This document shows, piece after piece, positions 1 to 7,433 of a stretch of DNA of 12,153 nt. Location of the stretch: NCBI GenBank assembly GCA_021106755.1, contig JAIOTM010000190.1, positions 1 to 12,153 of the forward strand, given 5' to 3'. Under the pieces are notes generated by a model. It saw nothing but the letters and a program-made list of their open reading frames with translations. It did not search any database and was not told where the DNA came from. Made by a program: the position numbers and the translations under genes. Origin of the DNA: Candidatus Cloacimonadota bacterium (GTDB lineage: Bacteria > Cloacimonadota > Cloacimonadia > Cloacimonadales > JAIOQZ01). The first letter of the stretch is position 1, and each line of letters starts with the position of its first letter.

Positions 1-1
1 A

Positions 2-751
2 GGGAAAATTCTGACTCAAATCGCCAGATACTTTTTTGAGCGAACCGGGCACTTGCTACCCAACCATCTTATCAGTTGCGACATTGACGAATTCCCTCAG
101 GAACTGCAACCATTCCGAGCCGAACTGCAAGACAGAAGCATGTTGGTAAAAAAAACCCGAGTACTACCTTTCGAGTGCATAGCACGAGGCTATATTACAG
201 GATCAGCCTGGAAAGAATTTACTTCATCGGGAACGGTACACGGAAAGTCGATGCCTCCTGATTTACAGGAAAGCCAACGCTTCCCGGAGCCAATTTTCAC
301 TCCTTCCACTAAAGCCGAAGAAGGACACGATATAAATATCTCGTTTGAAGTAATGAACGAGCGCATGGACGAACATCTGGCAAAACAGCTTCGGGATATA
401 ACTTTGAATTTGTTTGCTTTCACTTCCGATTTGTTGCGGGAGAAGGGAATCATTATCGCCGACACCAAGCTGGAATTTGGTTCGATAAACGGAGAAATCT
501 ATCTGATAGACGAGATTTTCACGCCGGATTCCTCCCGTTTCTGGGATGCGGATTCCTACTCACCGGGACGCTCGCAGGAAAGCTTTGACAAGCAGTTTGT
601 CCGCGATTATATTTCCTCGGTGGGTTGGGATAAAACACATCCCGCTCCGGTACTTTCCCCGGAAATTATCAAGAAAACATACGAACGCTACATAACAATA
701 TATAAAAGAATTGTAGGAAATGAGGCTCTCGAATGGGATACACCATTTTAG
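2..751 (+). CDS. purC: Phosphoribosylaminoimidazole-succinocarboxamide synthase (SAICAR synthetase), 5'-truncated by window
   Basis: PurC joins CAIR and aspartate, using ATP, to give SAICAR in de novo purine synthesis in the cytosol. The reading frame is open from base 2, and the residues before the TTG at 53 already match the family (GKILTQIARYFFE), so the gene begins upstream of the window and 53 is not its start. About 249 residues are visible, and perhaps 50-60 N-terminal residues are missing compared with the usual 290-310. Recognisable family blocks are PNHLIS, the ECIARGYITGSAWKEF block, FTPSTKAEEGHD, IADTKLEFG, LIDEIFTPDSSRFW, and the C-terminal KQFVRDY...GWDKTHPAP. The last 19 bases overlap the start of the receiver gene at 733, so the two are probably cotranscribed and translationally coupled. 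The identification is firm; the promoter and true start are outside the window. Confidence 0.96.
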   Translation, partial: GKILTQIARYFFERTGHLLPNHLISCDIDEFPQELQPFRAELQDRSMLVKKTRVLPFECIARGYITGSAWKEFTSSGTVHGKSMPPDLQESQRFPEPIFTPSTKAEEGHDINISFEVMNERMDEHLAKQLRDITLNLFAFTSDLLREKGIIIADTKLEFGSINGEIYLIDEIFTPDSSRFWDADSYSPGRSQESFDKQFVRDYISSVGWDKTHPAPVLSPEIIKKTYERYITIYKRIVGNEALEWDTPF

Positions 752-1128
752 TTGTCGATGATGAAGTAGATGTTACAGAGTTGCAGAAACTTGACCTCGA
801 AGACGAAGGTTTTGATGTAATCTGCGAAAACTCAGGTTACGACGCGCTCAAGCATATTATGGAAGACAAAATTGATTTGCTCTTAACCGATATAGCAATG
901 CAGGATATGGACGGCTATCAGCTTTACGCGAAAGTAATGGAACTGCGAGATGATGTTCCAGTAATAATGATGACAGGATTTGGCTATGACCCTAACCATG
1001 TGGTAGTTAAAGCCAAGAAAGACGGTTTACACGATGTTGTGTTCAAACCATTTGACACAGATAAGCTGGTCGAATTAATTAAAACCCGTCTGGATGGAGG
1101 GCGATGCAACATCGAAACAGACCATTAG
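733..1128 (+). CDS. Stand-alone CheY-like response regulator receiver protein
   Basis: A 131-residue protein consisting of one receiver domain and no output domain. The acidic pocket is D9-D10, the phospho-acceptor is D53 (in LLLTDIAMQDMDG), the switch threonine is T81 (IMMTG) and the conserved lysine is K105 (FKPF), so all key residues are intact and it should be phosphorylatable. It starts at ATG 733, inside the end of purC, with GAGG at 722-725 as a well-spaced ribosome binding site. Its own end overlaps the next gene by 25 bases. No histidine kinase is in the window, so its partner is unknown. Lone receivers act as phosphorelay intermediates or by binding partner proteins. The link to purC or to the downstream peptidase rests only on position. 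Confidence 0.93.
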   Translation: MGYTILVVDDEVDVTELQKLDLEDEGFDVICENSGYDALKHIMEDKIDLLLTDIAMQDMDGYQLYAKVMELRDDVPVIMMTGFGYDPNHVVVKAKKDGLHDVVFKPFDTDKLVELIKTRLDGGRCNIETDH

Positions 1129-2021
1129 TCTTCTGTTTCCTGCTTCTCACCGCCTATATCTTTTGCGGGGCACAGCCTCTTGAAATTACAGACGATTCGA
1201 TTACAATCCACTTTGATACTGGACATGAACGTTTTGTCCGACATATACTCCCCCTTTTTAAAAACGACAGGCTCGATTTTCTTAATCGGCTCGGTGTTTA
1301 TCCAGAAATCCCTGTTCAAATTAACATTGCCCCCAATAGAAATACATATCGTGAATGGACCGCCCAACCGGGTGGAATTATTGAGTATAGCAGTGGCTTT
1401 TATCATCCATCTTCTGGTACCATTTACCTAAGTCCGCCGGATGGACTGAAATCCGTAGAGAACATTCGCAGAATAATCCTTCACGAATACATCCATCACT
1501 TTGTCAATTATCTGTTCCCGGATGCACCGCTATGGTTTCATGAAGGCATGGCACAGTATTACTCTGAGGGCGTGGGCTATTTTCGCCTGTTCGGATTCGC
1601 GAAAGACTATTTTCTGGGAAATACGCAATCGCTACGAAATATGCGCAAGCATTATCCTCAGCATAAAGTGCAATGGTTTCCTTTCTATGTTAAGTCCGCC
1701 CTCGCGGTGCATTATATGGCAAGTCAGTTTCCCCGAAGATACAACTCTTTGTGGGACAGGGCACGAGTAGGGCAGTCATTTGAACCAGCTTTTATTCGTG
1801 CTTATATGATGCCGATTGCATCGTTTGAAGCAGGATTTGAAAGCTATCTGAAAAAGCGGGTACGAATTCAGATGCTCTTTTCAGCTTCATCCATTATTTG
1901 GGGATTCTTACCATTTCTCTTATTAATTGCATGGACTCGTAAAAAGATAAAAGGATACTACATCAAGAAAAGATGGGAATCTGAAGATTCGCGTGAAATA
2001 ATTGAAATAACTGATGATTAG
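1104..2021 (+). CDS. Exported membrane-anchored zinc metallopeptidase, peptidase MA-like (gluzincin)
   Basis: A 305-residue protein with a hydrophobic N-terminal signal segment (about residues 8-22, possible cleavage after the Ala in CGAQP). A central gluzincin-type active site follows: H127-E128-Y-I-H131, with E147 in the LWFHEGMAQY block as the likely third zinc ligand 16 residues later. A C-terminal transmembrane segment (about 258-277, ending in an aromatic- and Leu-rich stretch) is followed by a positive tail (RKKIKGYYIKKRW). This predicts a catalytic domain outside the cytoplasmic membrane with a short cytoplasmic tail. The HExxH...HEG arrangement fits the peptidase MA-like family; the substrate is unknown. 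The start at 1104 overlaps the receiver gene by 25 bases and has GGAGGG just upstream with rather short spacing. The stop at 2019-2021 overlaps the stop of convergent htpX. Confidence 0.85.
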   Translation: MQHRNRPLVFCFLLLTAYIFCGAQPLEITDDSITIHFDTGHERFVRHILPLFKNDRLDFLNRLGVYPEIPVQINIAPNRNTYREWTAQPGGIIEYSSGFYHPSSGTIYLSPPDGLKSVENIRRIILHEYIHHFVNYLFPDAPLWFHEGMAQYYSEGVGYFRLFGFAKDYFLGNTQSLRNMRKHYPQHKVQWFPFYVKSALAVHYMASQFPRRYNSLWDRARVGQSFEPAFIRAYMMPIASFEAGFESYLKKRVRIQMLFSASSIIWGFLPFLLLIAWTRKKIKGYYIKKRWESEDSREIIEITDD

Positions 2022-3235
2022 TGAGAAATAGCCTGCATGGTTCCACAACGCGGACATGTTATTTTGTCACCCTTGTAGTCGGGTGGAACCTTAATTTTTA
2101 AGCCGCAAGCACAATTAATAAACACGAAACCTGCCATTGAGCGAATAATATCTCCGGCAACCCGTGCCTTGTCTTTGTCTGAGAACGGTTGAGCTTTATC
2201 AACATCTCCGCCCTTTTTTGCCTGTATGAAATTGCTCTCTTTCAAAGCAGACTCAGGCAGTAAATCACCACCTTTCCCTTTGAGAATAAACTTATATGCC
2301 GACTGATATTCTGGCAAGCTGGCGTTACTTCCCATACTTCGCAGAATTTGAATCCGTTTCTCAATTGGCGGATGTGTACTGCTCAACTGAGTAAATGACT
2401 TGCCCTTAGCTATCCAGGGCGCGGAAATATACATTGGAGCAGTTACTTTGTTAGCTTTTTCCATAGGGATGTTAGAATGCGAAAGTTTCGCTAACGCGGA
2501 GGCTAGTCCTTCAGGATACCTTGTAAAGCGAACAGCCGTGGCATCCGCGAGATACTCCCGCTTACGTGAAATAGAGAAATAGAGAATCTGTGCCAGAATA
2601 GGTGCCAGGATTGCCATTACTATCGCGACAACCATCAAAATCAATCCAAGTTGACCGCTACTACTGGAGCTACGGGAGCTTCGGCGCCCACCAGAGAACC
2701 ATAAACCACGCAGAAAAAGCTCGGACATTAAAACTATCGCTCCCAGCATCACTCCGGCATAGGTCATATAGAGTATATCACGATTGTGAATATGAGCCAT
2801 TTCGTGAGCGATAACACCTTGCAGTTCGTCACGGTTGAGGGTAGCCAGTAACCCGGCTGTTACCGCAACGGTACTGTTTTCCGGTTTACGTCCCGTAGCA
2901 AAAGCGTTCATCGCTTTGGTGGGAATAACATAAATTCGGGGCATGGCGGGAAGTTGTGCCGCCAGTTTTATTTCCTCAACCACGTTATACAACATCGGTT
3001 GCTCGTGTCTGGTAACTTCCTTAGCACCACTAACTCCCAGCAAAAGCGCGTTACCCCCGGAAAAAGCTGACAACAACAGAATCAGCCAGATTACCACCGC
3101 CAGTATTACGCCAAAAAAGCCGCCTCCCGAATAGTAATATTCGGCAATAACATAGCCCATCGCGAGAAGCACTATGCCCATCATAAAGGTCAGCATTGCC
3201 GACTTTCGCTGATTAGCCCGAATGAGTTCCCACAT
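2018..3235 (-). CDS. htpX: HtpX-like M48 membrane zinc metalloprotease with extra C-terminal zinc ribbon
   Basis: HtpX-type proteases cut membrane proteins in quality control, with the active site facing the cytoplasm. Evidence: two N-terminal transmembrane segments (about 13-31 and 40-57), catalytic HEMAH at 144-148 (VIAHEMAHIHNRD), the third ligand E227 in SRKREYLAD, two further membrane segments (about 155-176 and 197-219), and the family block SSTHPPIEKRI at 285-295. A low-complexity Ser/Arg linker lies at 184-194. The protein is 405 residues, about 100 longer than usual. The extra C-terminus ends in a zinc ribbon with C375-x-C377 and C394-x2-C397. It starts 2 bases after the lemA stop, and no good ribosome binding site is seen, so it is probably translated by coupling to lemA. 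The lemA-htpX pairing is a common bacterial arrangement. Confidence 0.93.
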   Translation of the reverse strand: MWELIRANQRKSAMLTFMMGIVLLAMGYVIAEYYYSGGGFFGVILAVVIWLILLLSAFSGGNALLLGVSGAKEVTRHEQPMLYNVVEEIKLAAQLPAMPRIYVIPTKAMNAFATGRKPENSTVAVTAGLLATLNRDELQGVIAHEMAHIHNRDILYMTYAGVMLGAIVLMSELFLRGLWFSGGRRSSRSSSSSGQLGLILMVVAIVMAILAPILAQILYFSISRKREYLADATAVRFTRYPEGLASALAKLSHSNIPMEKANKVTAPMYISAPWIAKGKSFTQLSSTHPPIEKRIQILRSMGSNASLPEYQSAYKFILKGKGGDLLPESALKESNFIQAKKGGDVDKAQPFSDKDKARVAGDIIRSMAGFVFINCACGLKIKVPPDYKGDKITCPRCGTMQAISH

Positions 3236-3237
3236 AA

Positions 3238-3795
3238 TTACGAGAAATTAACCTTAGGTACTTCCCTCTCTTTTTCGTCCTGTATCTCAAAATACTCAGA
3301 TTGAGTAAAATTGAACATCCCGGCAATGATATTCGATGGAAACATTTGTATCTGGTTGTTTATAAAGAGTACAGCATCATTGTACGCTTGTCTGGAAAAG
3401 GCAATTTTGTTCTCGGTTGAGGTCAGCTCTTCCTGAATCTGCATGAAATTCACATTTGCTTTCAAATCGGGATAGTTTTCCACTACGAGAGAGAATTCAT
3501 TTAACGCGCGGCTCAGTTCCTGTTCGGCTTGGGATTTATCTCCCACAGTATTGGCTTTCTGGGCTTTGCCACGAGCTTGAGTAACACTATCCAGCGTTTC
3601 ACGCTCATGTTTCATGTAGCCTTTCGCAGTTTCGACTAAGTTTGGTATCAGATCGTGTCTGCGTTTAAGCTGCACATCTATCTGAGCCCAGGCGTTTTTT
3701 ACCTGATTGCGTAGTCTGACAAGTCGATTGTACATACCAACAATTACACCAACTACTATAATAAAAATTACGAGAATGATAATACCTGTCAACAT
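3238..3795 (-). CDS. lemA: LemA family membrane protein
   Basis: A 185-residue protein with one N-terminal transmembrane helix (about residues 3-22). It is followed by the LemA signature: LRNQVKNAWAQIDVQLKRRH, then DLIPNLVETAKGYMKHE and the helical remainder with the YNDAV block. This is the normal length and layout for LemA, which is expected to be an integral membrane protein with a long helical soluble domain. Its biochemical role is not established. The start at 3795 is supported by a strong ribosome binding site, AAGGAG (complement of 3801-3806), five bases upstream. It forms a two-gene unit with the HtpX-like protease immediately downstream, which suggests a shared envelope quality-control role. 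Confidence 0.94.
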   Translation of the reverse strand: MLTGIIILVIFIIVVGVIVGMYNRLVRLRNQVKNAWAQIDVQLKRRHDLIPNLVETAKGYMKHERETLDSVTQARGKAQKANTVGDKSQAEQELSRALNEFSLVVENYPDLKANVNFMQIQEELTSTENKIAFSRQAYNDAVLFINNQIQMFPSNIIAGMFNFTQSEYFEIQDEKEREVPKVNFS

Positions 3796-3891
3796 TTTAA
3801 CTCCTTTTTTTCTATTTCTTTAACCCAATGTGTTTTTTTTCCGGGTACCCGTTCGATACTCCCTGTAAGACTTTATTAGACACCATCTGTT

Positions 3892-4518
3892 TTACACTTC
3901 TTCGTTTACTTCCTTCAGCTTCTCCAGCACCAAATCTTTAACATCATAGTAGTCAAATCCCTGACGGTAGAGAGCAGTCATAATCTTATCAAATTTCTCG
4001 CTTTCCGGCAGTTGCCGAAACCTGCGAACAGCTTTACGGACAGCGTTTAAGCAAAGCTCGTTAACTGTCTCTCTGGTGAGAAAGCGGGCTATTGCCGACT
4101 CAATAATCGGCTCAGAGATACCTTTTTCATGCAACTTTCCCCGGATAACCACTTCCGGTTTTGCCTGACGCACCATTGCCGAGATAAACATCTCCGCGGC
4201 TCGCTCATCACTTACATAACGCATTTTCAATGCTTTTTGTAACAGCTTTTCGGCAATTTCTCCACTGGTTCTGTACCGGGTGAGATATTGTCGGCACTCT
4301 GCTTCGGTATGCTCCCGTCGGGCAAGGTAGTTCAATAATCTATCCCAGGTAAAGCTTTCAATCATTTGCTTTAACTCTGGCAATAACCGATTGTTTAATA
4401 CCTGCTCACCTTCACCAGAGATGTAAGGTTTTACCGATGACCGACTTACCACACCGATAATATGGTCATCTGCTTCGACAAAGAGCTGGGTTTTATTTCT
4501 CGGTTGTAGCCTTATCAT
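3892..4518 (-). CDS. recX: RecX, regulatory protein of RecA
   Basis: RecX binds RecA filaments and limits or reverses their growth. The 208-residue protein shows the three-helix repeat character of the family: [19 protein letters not shown] near residues 61-79, then [17 protein letters not shown] near 102-118 and the GKLHEKGI block, with a third repeat toward the C-terminus ([13 protein letters not shown]). The N-terminal [23 protein letters not shown] matches the short beta segment that opens RecX proteins, which supports the ATG at 4518. That start lies inside recA, with a 26-base overlap, and only AAGAAG abuts the ATG, so translational coupling to recA is likely. The recA-recX order is the classical one. 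Confidence 0.9.
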   Translation of the reverse strand: MIRLQPRNKTQLFVEADDHIIGVVSRSSVKPYISGEGEQVLNNRLLPELKQMIESFTWDRLLNYLARREHTEAECRQYLTRYRTSGEIAEKLLQKALKMRYVSDERAAEMFISAMVRQAKPEVVIRGKLHEKGISEPIIESAIARFLTRETVNELCLNAVRKAVRRFRQLPESEKFDKIMTALYRQGFDYYDVKDLVLEKLKEVNEEV

Positions 4519-5530
4519 CTTCTTTTGGCAGGAGATTCAGTTCTTTGCGAATTTTATTCTCAATTTCCTGTTGAATTTCCGGGTTTTCCTGCATAAATAT
4601 TTTAACCTTCTCGCCGCCCTGTCCTAAACGAGTATCACCATAGGAATACCAAGAGCCGCTCTTACCAACAATATCGAACTTAACGCCCAAATCCAGCAAG
4701 ATATCCAGGTGCGAAATGCCAACTCCGAAAATAATCGGAAATTCTACCGTTTTGAACGGAGGCGCAAACTTATTCTTCACGATTTTCACTCGTGTGTTTT
4801 TACCAGATATATCCGTACTGCCACCAGCGTCTTTTATCGAACCCGCGGCACGTATTTCCAGTCGAACAGAAGAATAAAACTTCAAGGCAACGCCGCCAGT
4901 TGTTGTTTCAGGGTTCACATAAGGTGGAGCACCAATTTTCATGCGAATCTGGTTGATAAATATTACAGCAGTATTGGATTTACTCACAATACTTGTAAGT
5001 TTACGCAACGCCTGAGACATAAGCCGTGCCTGAAGACCAACATGGATGTCCCCCATCTCACCTTCAATCTCCTGACGGGGAACCAGAGCCGCAACCGAGT
5101 CTATAATTATCAAATCAAGGGCGTTGCTACGCACTAAGGTTTCCACGATTTCCAGAGCTTGCTCTCCTCCATCGGGCTGAGACAGTAGCAGGCTGTCGGT
5201 ATCAACTCCGATTTTGCCAGCATATATCGGGTCTAACGCGTGTTCCGCGTCGATGAAAGCTACTACACCATTCTGCTTTTGAGCCTGTGCCGCGATATGC
5301 AGAGTGAGAGTGGTTTTTCCCGAAGCTTCCGCCCCATAAACCTCTGTAATCCTACCTCTGGGAATTCCACCTATTCCCAAAGCTGAATCGAGGTTTAACG
5401 CGCCTGTAGGAATGATATCCACAGTAAGATTAGGTTTATCTCCAAGTCGCATAATAGAACCGGCACCATATTTTTTTTCTATCTGTCCCATTGCGGTTTT
5501 AAGTGCAGATTCTTTACTTTTATCAGCCAT
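4493..5530 (-). CDS. recA: RecA recombinase, with atypical P-loop and loop L2
   Basis: RecA forms ATP-dependent filaments on single-stranded DNA for homologous recombination and SOS signalling. The chosen start is ATG 5530 (345 residues): AAGGAGG (complement of 5537-5543) sits six bases upstream of it, but directly against the in-frame ATG at 5536, which is too close. With this start the numbering equals E. coli RecA up to loop L2. Seen: P-loop G66-A-E-A-S-G-K72-T73, catalytic E96 in [17 protein letters not shown] Walker B-like strand, NQIRMKIG before L2, and NPETTTGG after it. Two oddities: Ala at position 67, where most RecAs have Pro, and L2 reading G200-A-P-P-Y-V-N with one extra residue and no exact equivalent of F203. 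The short charged tail is normal. The start overlaps thpR by 8 bases; recX overlaps the end. Confidence 0.98.
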   Translation of the reverse strand: MADKSKESALKTAMGQIEKKYGAGSIMRLGDKPNLTVDIIPTGALNLDSALGIGGIPRGRITEVYGAEASGKTTLTLHIAAQAQKQNGVVAFIDAEHALDPIYAGKIGVDTDSLLLSQPDGGEQALEIVETLVRSNALDLIIIDSVAALVPRQEIEGEMGDIHVGLQARLMSQALRKLTSIVSKSNTAVIFINQIRMKIGAPPYVNPETTTGGVALKFYSSVRLEIRAAGSIKDAGGSTDISGKNTRVKIVKNKFAPPFKTVEFPIIFGVGISHLDILLDLGVKFDIVGKSGSWYSYGDTRLGQGGEKVKIFMQENPEIQQEIENKIRKELNLLPKEDDKATTEK

Positions 5531-6092
5531 TGTCATCCTCCTTATATCCTTTTAATTCATATTGTTGTAGTAAGTGATAAACCGGACCATCGGGTTTTAG
5601 TTTGCTCTCAAATAATCCGACAGTGTCAATTATTGTATTTTGCTTTGGCATGTCGAGTGAGATTATCTTCCCAAAGGGGATATTCTCCGCGTTGCTTCTG
5701 ACCCGACCCAGAGTAACGTGCAGTTTCAGTGGCTTTGTTTCCAGACCCAGCTTGGGAAACGCGTTTCGGATACTACCTGGCAGGGAGAAAATTTTCCTTA
5801 CATTAGTGCGATACCGAACCCAGATAATTCGGGGTTCCCTTGCCGGAATAGTTTCAATTATGGGAGAATTTATCGTGAAAGGTTGCAAGCCACCAAATAT
5901 TTTCGAGAAAACTCTATCCATTTGCTTCAACTGGCTACGCTCAATATCTCCAAGAAACAGAAGCGTTATATGCAGGTTCTCTTCCCGCACCCACTTAATC
6001 CCTTTAGGTACAAGGTTTTTACCTTTATCAATCAGTTGCGATAACTCTTCCCTGATATTGTCGGGAAGCTGAAAAGCCAGAAAAGCTCGCAA
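5523..6092 (-). CDS. thpR: RNA 2',3'-cyclic phosphodiesterase, 2H phosphoesterase superfamily
   Basis: ThpR (formerly LigT) hydrolyses 2',3'-cyclic phosphodiester ends of RNA to 2'-phosphomonoesters. The 189-residue protein has the two catalytic HxT motifs of the 2H superfamily: H41-I-T43 (in HITLLFLGD) and H125-V-T127 (in HVTLGRVR). It opens with the usual RAFLAFQLP strand. The start codon is TTG at 6092-6090, supported by AAAGG about six bases upstream and by the homology beginning right at this point. It follows the adenosine-specific kinase stop by 3 bases and overlaps the true recA start by 8 bases. A thpR-recA neighbourhood is common in bacteria, often with cinA upstream; here an adenosine-specific kinase takes that place. 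Confidence 0.92.
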   Translation of the reverse strand: MRAFLAFQLPDNIREELSQLIDKGKNLVPKGIKWVREENLHITLLFLGDIERSQLKQMDRVFSKIFGGLQPFTINSPIIETIPAREPRIIWVRYRTNVRKIFSLPGSIRNAFPKLGLETKPLKLHVTLGRVRSNAENIPFGKIISLDMPKQNTIIDTVGLFESKLKPDGPVYHLLQQYELKGYKEDDNG

Positions 6093-6095
6093 TTT

Positions 6096-6578
6096 TTACC
6101 TTTTGTAGCCGATTTTCTTTAGAAAATCCGTGCGCCAGGTAGCATCTTTAGGAGTCTCAATTCCGTAGGGACCGCTACCATCAATTACACCAAGTACACC
6201 ACGCCCCTGCTCTGTCTCTGCCAGAATAACCTGCACGGGATTAGAAGTCGCGCAGAAAATATTCACGATTTCCCGAACATCCCGCAAGGCGGGAATAATA
6301 TTGATTGGGAACATATCCCGCATAACAATTAAAAAGGTATGCCCCGCTCCCAGCCGCATCTGATTTTCTGCTGCCAGTTTAATAAGCTCTTCATCGGTGC
6401 CATCTTTGCGTACTAAACGGGGTCCCGATGCTTCGTTAAAGGCTATCCCGAATTTCGCGCCCGGAACTGTATTGACTATTGCCTCGTAAATATCTTCTAC
6501 AGTCTTGATGAAATGGGACATCCCGTAGATAAGGTTCAGTTCTTCCGCTAACTGGATTCTCTCAATTTTCAGTTCCAT
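6096..6578 (-). CDS. Adenosine-specific kinase family protein (COG1839, DUF355)
   Basis: A 160-residue protein matching the adenosine-specific kinase family known mainly from archaea and some deep-branching bacteria. Members are reported to bind or phosphorylate adenosine, but the physiological role is poorly defined. Recognisable blocks are KFGIAFNEASGPRLVR (42-57), GAGHTFLIVMRD (77-88), FCATSNPVQVILAE (108-121) and GRGVLGVIDG (125-134). The frame stays open upstream to an ATG at 6710, but 6578 is chosen for four reasons: family homology starts there, GAGGAG lies just upstream, a promoter (6610-6638) lies inside the longer version, and the upstream ATG falls beside the rpmB terminator hairpin. 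It is first in the operon with thpR, recA and recX. A salvage role linked to purine supply or RNA ends is only inference. Confidence 0.87.
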   Translation of the reverse strand: MELKIERIQLAEELNLIYGMSHFIKTVEDIYEAIVNTVPGAKFGIAFNEASGPRLVRKDGTDEELIKLAAENQMRLGAGHTFLIVMRDMFPINIIPALRDVREIVNIFCATSNPVQVILAETEQGRGVLGVIDGSGPYGIETPKDATWRTDFLKKIGYKR

Positions 6579-6609
6579 AAGCTCCTCTTGTGATACGTGC
6601 TTTTTTGTT

Positions 6610-6638
6610 ATTATTATCCTGCGTGCTTCTTTCGTCAA
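6610..6638 (-). promoter_or_regulatory. Sigma70-like promoter of the adenosine-kinase/thpR/recA/recX operon
   Basis: On the minus strand, TTGACG (complement of 6633-6638) is followed after 17 bases by AATAAT (complement of 6610-6615). Each hexamer differs from consensus at one position. Transcription should begin near 6603, about 25 bases before the ATG at 6578. I saw no clear LexA-type palindrome over or next to it, so SOS control of recA is not evident from sequence. Confidence 0.65.
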
Positions 6639-6680
6639 GAGAGTTTTTTCAATTATTCGGGGTATTTTCGCAGAAAGCAG

Positions 6681-6706
6681 AAAAGCACCCCTTACGAGGT
6701 GCTTTT
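6681..6706 (-). terminator. Rho-independent terminator of rpmB
   Basis: A perfect 9-bp inverted repeat, AAAAGCACC (6681-6689) and GGTGCTTTT (6698-6706), encloses an 8-base loop. On the minus strand the hairpin starts 20 bases after the rpmB stop, and the 3' arm ends in TTTT followed by CTGCTTTCTG. It separates rpmB from the recA operon promoter just downstream. Confidence 0.75.
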
Positions 6707-6725
6707 GCATAGCTATAAAACTGGA

Positions 6726-6917
6726 TTATACTATCTTTTTAACCTTATTGGCTTTGAGACAGGAAGTACAGATATTTATCTTCTGCACTTTGCCGTTAAA
6801 ATCGGCACGAATCTTTTGCAGGTTCGGCTGAAAACGGCGCTTTGTAGCGTTCATCGCGTGGCTCCGGTGGTTTCCTACCTGAGCTTCCTTACCACATACA
6901 TCACATCTTCTCGACAT
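6726..6917 (-). CDS. rpmB: 50S ribosomal protein L28, zinc-binding form
   Basis: L28 is a small protein of the large ribosomal subunit. The 63-residue product shows the family start [14 protein letters not shown], the basic [14 protein letters not shown] block (23-36) and the end [14 protein letters not shown]5, C8, C50 and C53 form two CxxC pairs, so this is the cysteine-containing form expected to bind zinc, not the cysteine-free paralogue some bacteria make under zinc limitation. The start at 6917 has AGAAGG upstream (complement of about 6922-6928). The gene is a single unit ended by the hairpin at 6681-6706. No other ribosomal gene is next to it. The upstream hypothetical gene ends 117 bases away in the same direction. 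Confidence 0.96.
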   Translation of the reverse strand: MSRRCDVCGKEAQVGNHRSHAMNATKRRFQPNLQKIRADFNGKVQKINICTSCLKANKVKKIV

Positions 6918-7034
6918 AATAACCTTCTTTGTCCGTTATCGGCTCAATATTATTTCATGCCCAATAATCAATAGCCCTTATATCTGGCAAGAAATTTATT
7001 GAAGTATATCGCTTTTTCGTTGCAGGGAAAAAGG

Positions 7035-7433
7035 TTAGCCTATCGCAGTCTGCTGACGGAGATAGCGGCGTTCCAACCGGATAGCAAGTTTCATCTCGGT
7101 TTCGCTCAAACCAGCAATGTCCAGACCACACCGAACAGCCTCGCTGAAAAGTTGCGATAACCGCTGTGTTCTTGTTCCCGAAACAGCACTCAAATCATCC
7201 TCAACGCACAACCGTTCGCCATGTTCATCCACAATGTCTATTTCCGCGTATTTCTGCTCTAAATACATCGCCATATCAGTTGGAAGAAGATGTACATAGC
7301 CTCTTAGAAAAAGCAGACTCAGCACATGCGGTTGAGTCGCCGGACGCAGACGAGCCATCTCGTCTGCATTTACTGTCACCTGAATAAAGTCTTCAACACC
7401 GGACTTAACGCATACTCGCCATAATCTTTGCAT
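7035..7433 (-). CDS. Hypothetical protein, unrecognised family
   Basis: A 132-residue protein I do not recognise. It appears soluble, with no signal peptide or membrane segment. The first half looks alpha/beta (FIQVTVNADEMARL, then VLSLLFLRGYVHLLPTD) and contains an acidic patch (IDIVDEHGERLCVEDD, about 70-85). The C-terminal third looks helical, ending in a basic stretch (KLAIRLERRYLRQQ). Support for a real gene: GGAG (complement of 7439-7442) sits five bases before the ATG at 7433, base composition is like the neighbouring housekeeping genes, and no competing frame in 7018-7668 has a clear product. It lies upstream of rpmB in the same direction and divergent from the ATPase cassette. Function unknown; it could be a lineage-specific protein. 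Confidence 0.6.
   Translation of the reverse strand: MQRLWRVCVKSGVEDFIQVTVNADEMARLRPATQPHVLSLLFLRGYVHLLPTDMAMYLEQKYAEIDIVDEHGERLCVEDDLSAVSGTRTQRLSQLFSEAVRCGLDIAGLSETEMKLAIRLERRYLRQQTAIG

Noticed and set aside
3842..3851. 10-base palindrome CGGGTACCCG in the lemA leader
   Set aside because: It has no loop and no extension, and I saw no second copy or promoter hexamers around it, so an operator role has no support.
4709..5137. Plus-strand open frame opposite recA, and similar frames opposite thpR, htpX and tricorn
   Set aside because: They mirror strongly conserved genes on the other strand and encode no recognisable protein.
5531..5536. recA start at ATG 5536
   Set aside because: The AAGGAGG site directly abuts this ATG with no spacing; the ATG at 5530 is six bases away and gives E. 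coli-equivalent numbering.
6579..6710. Longer N-terminus for the adenosine-specific kinase starting at ATG 6710
   Set aside because: It would span the promoter and abut the rpmB terminator hairpin, has no family similarity, and the ATG at 6578 has its own ribosome binding site.
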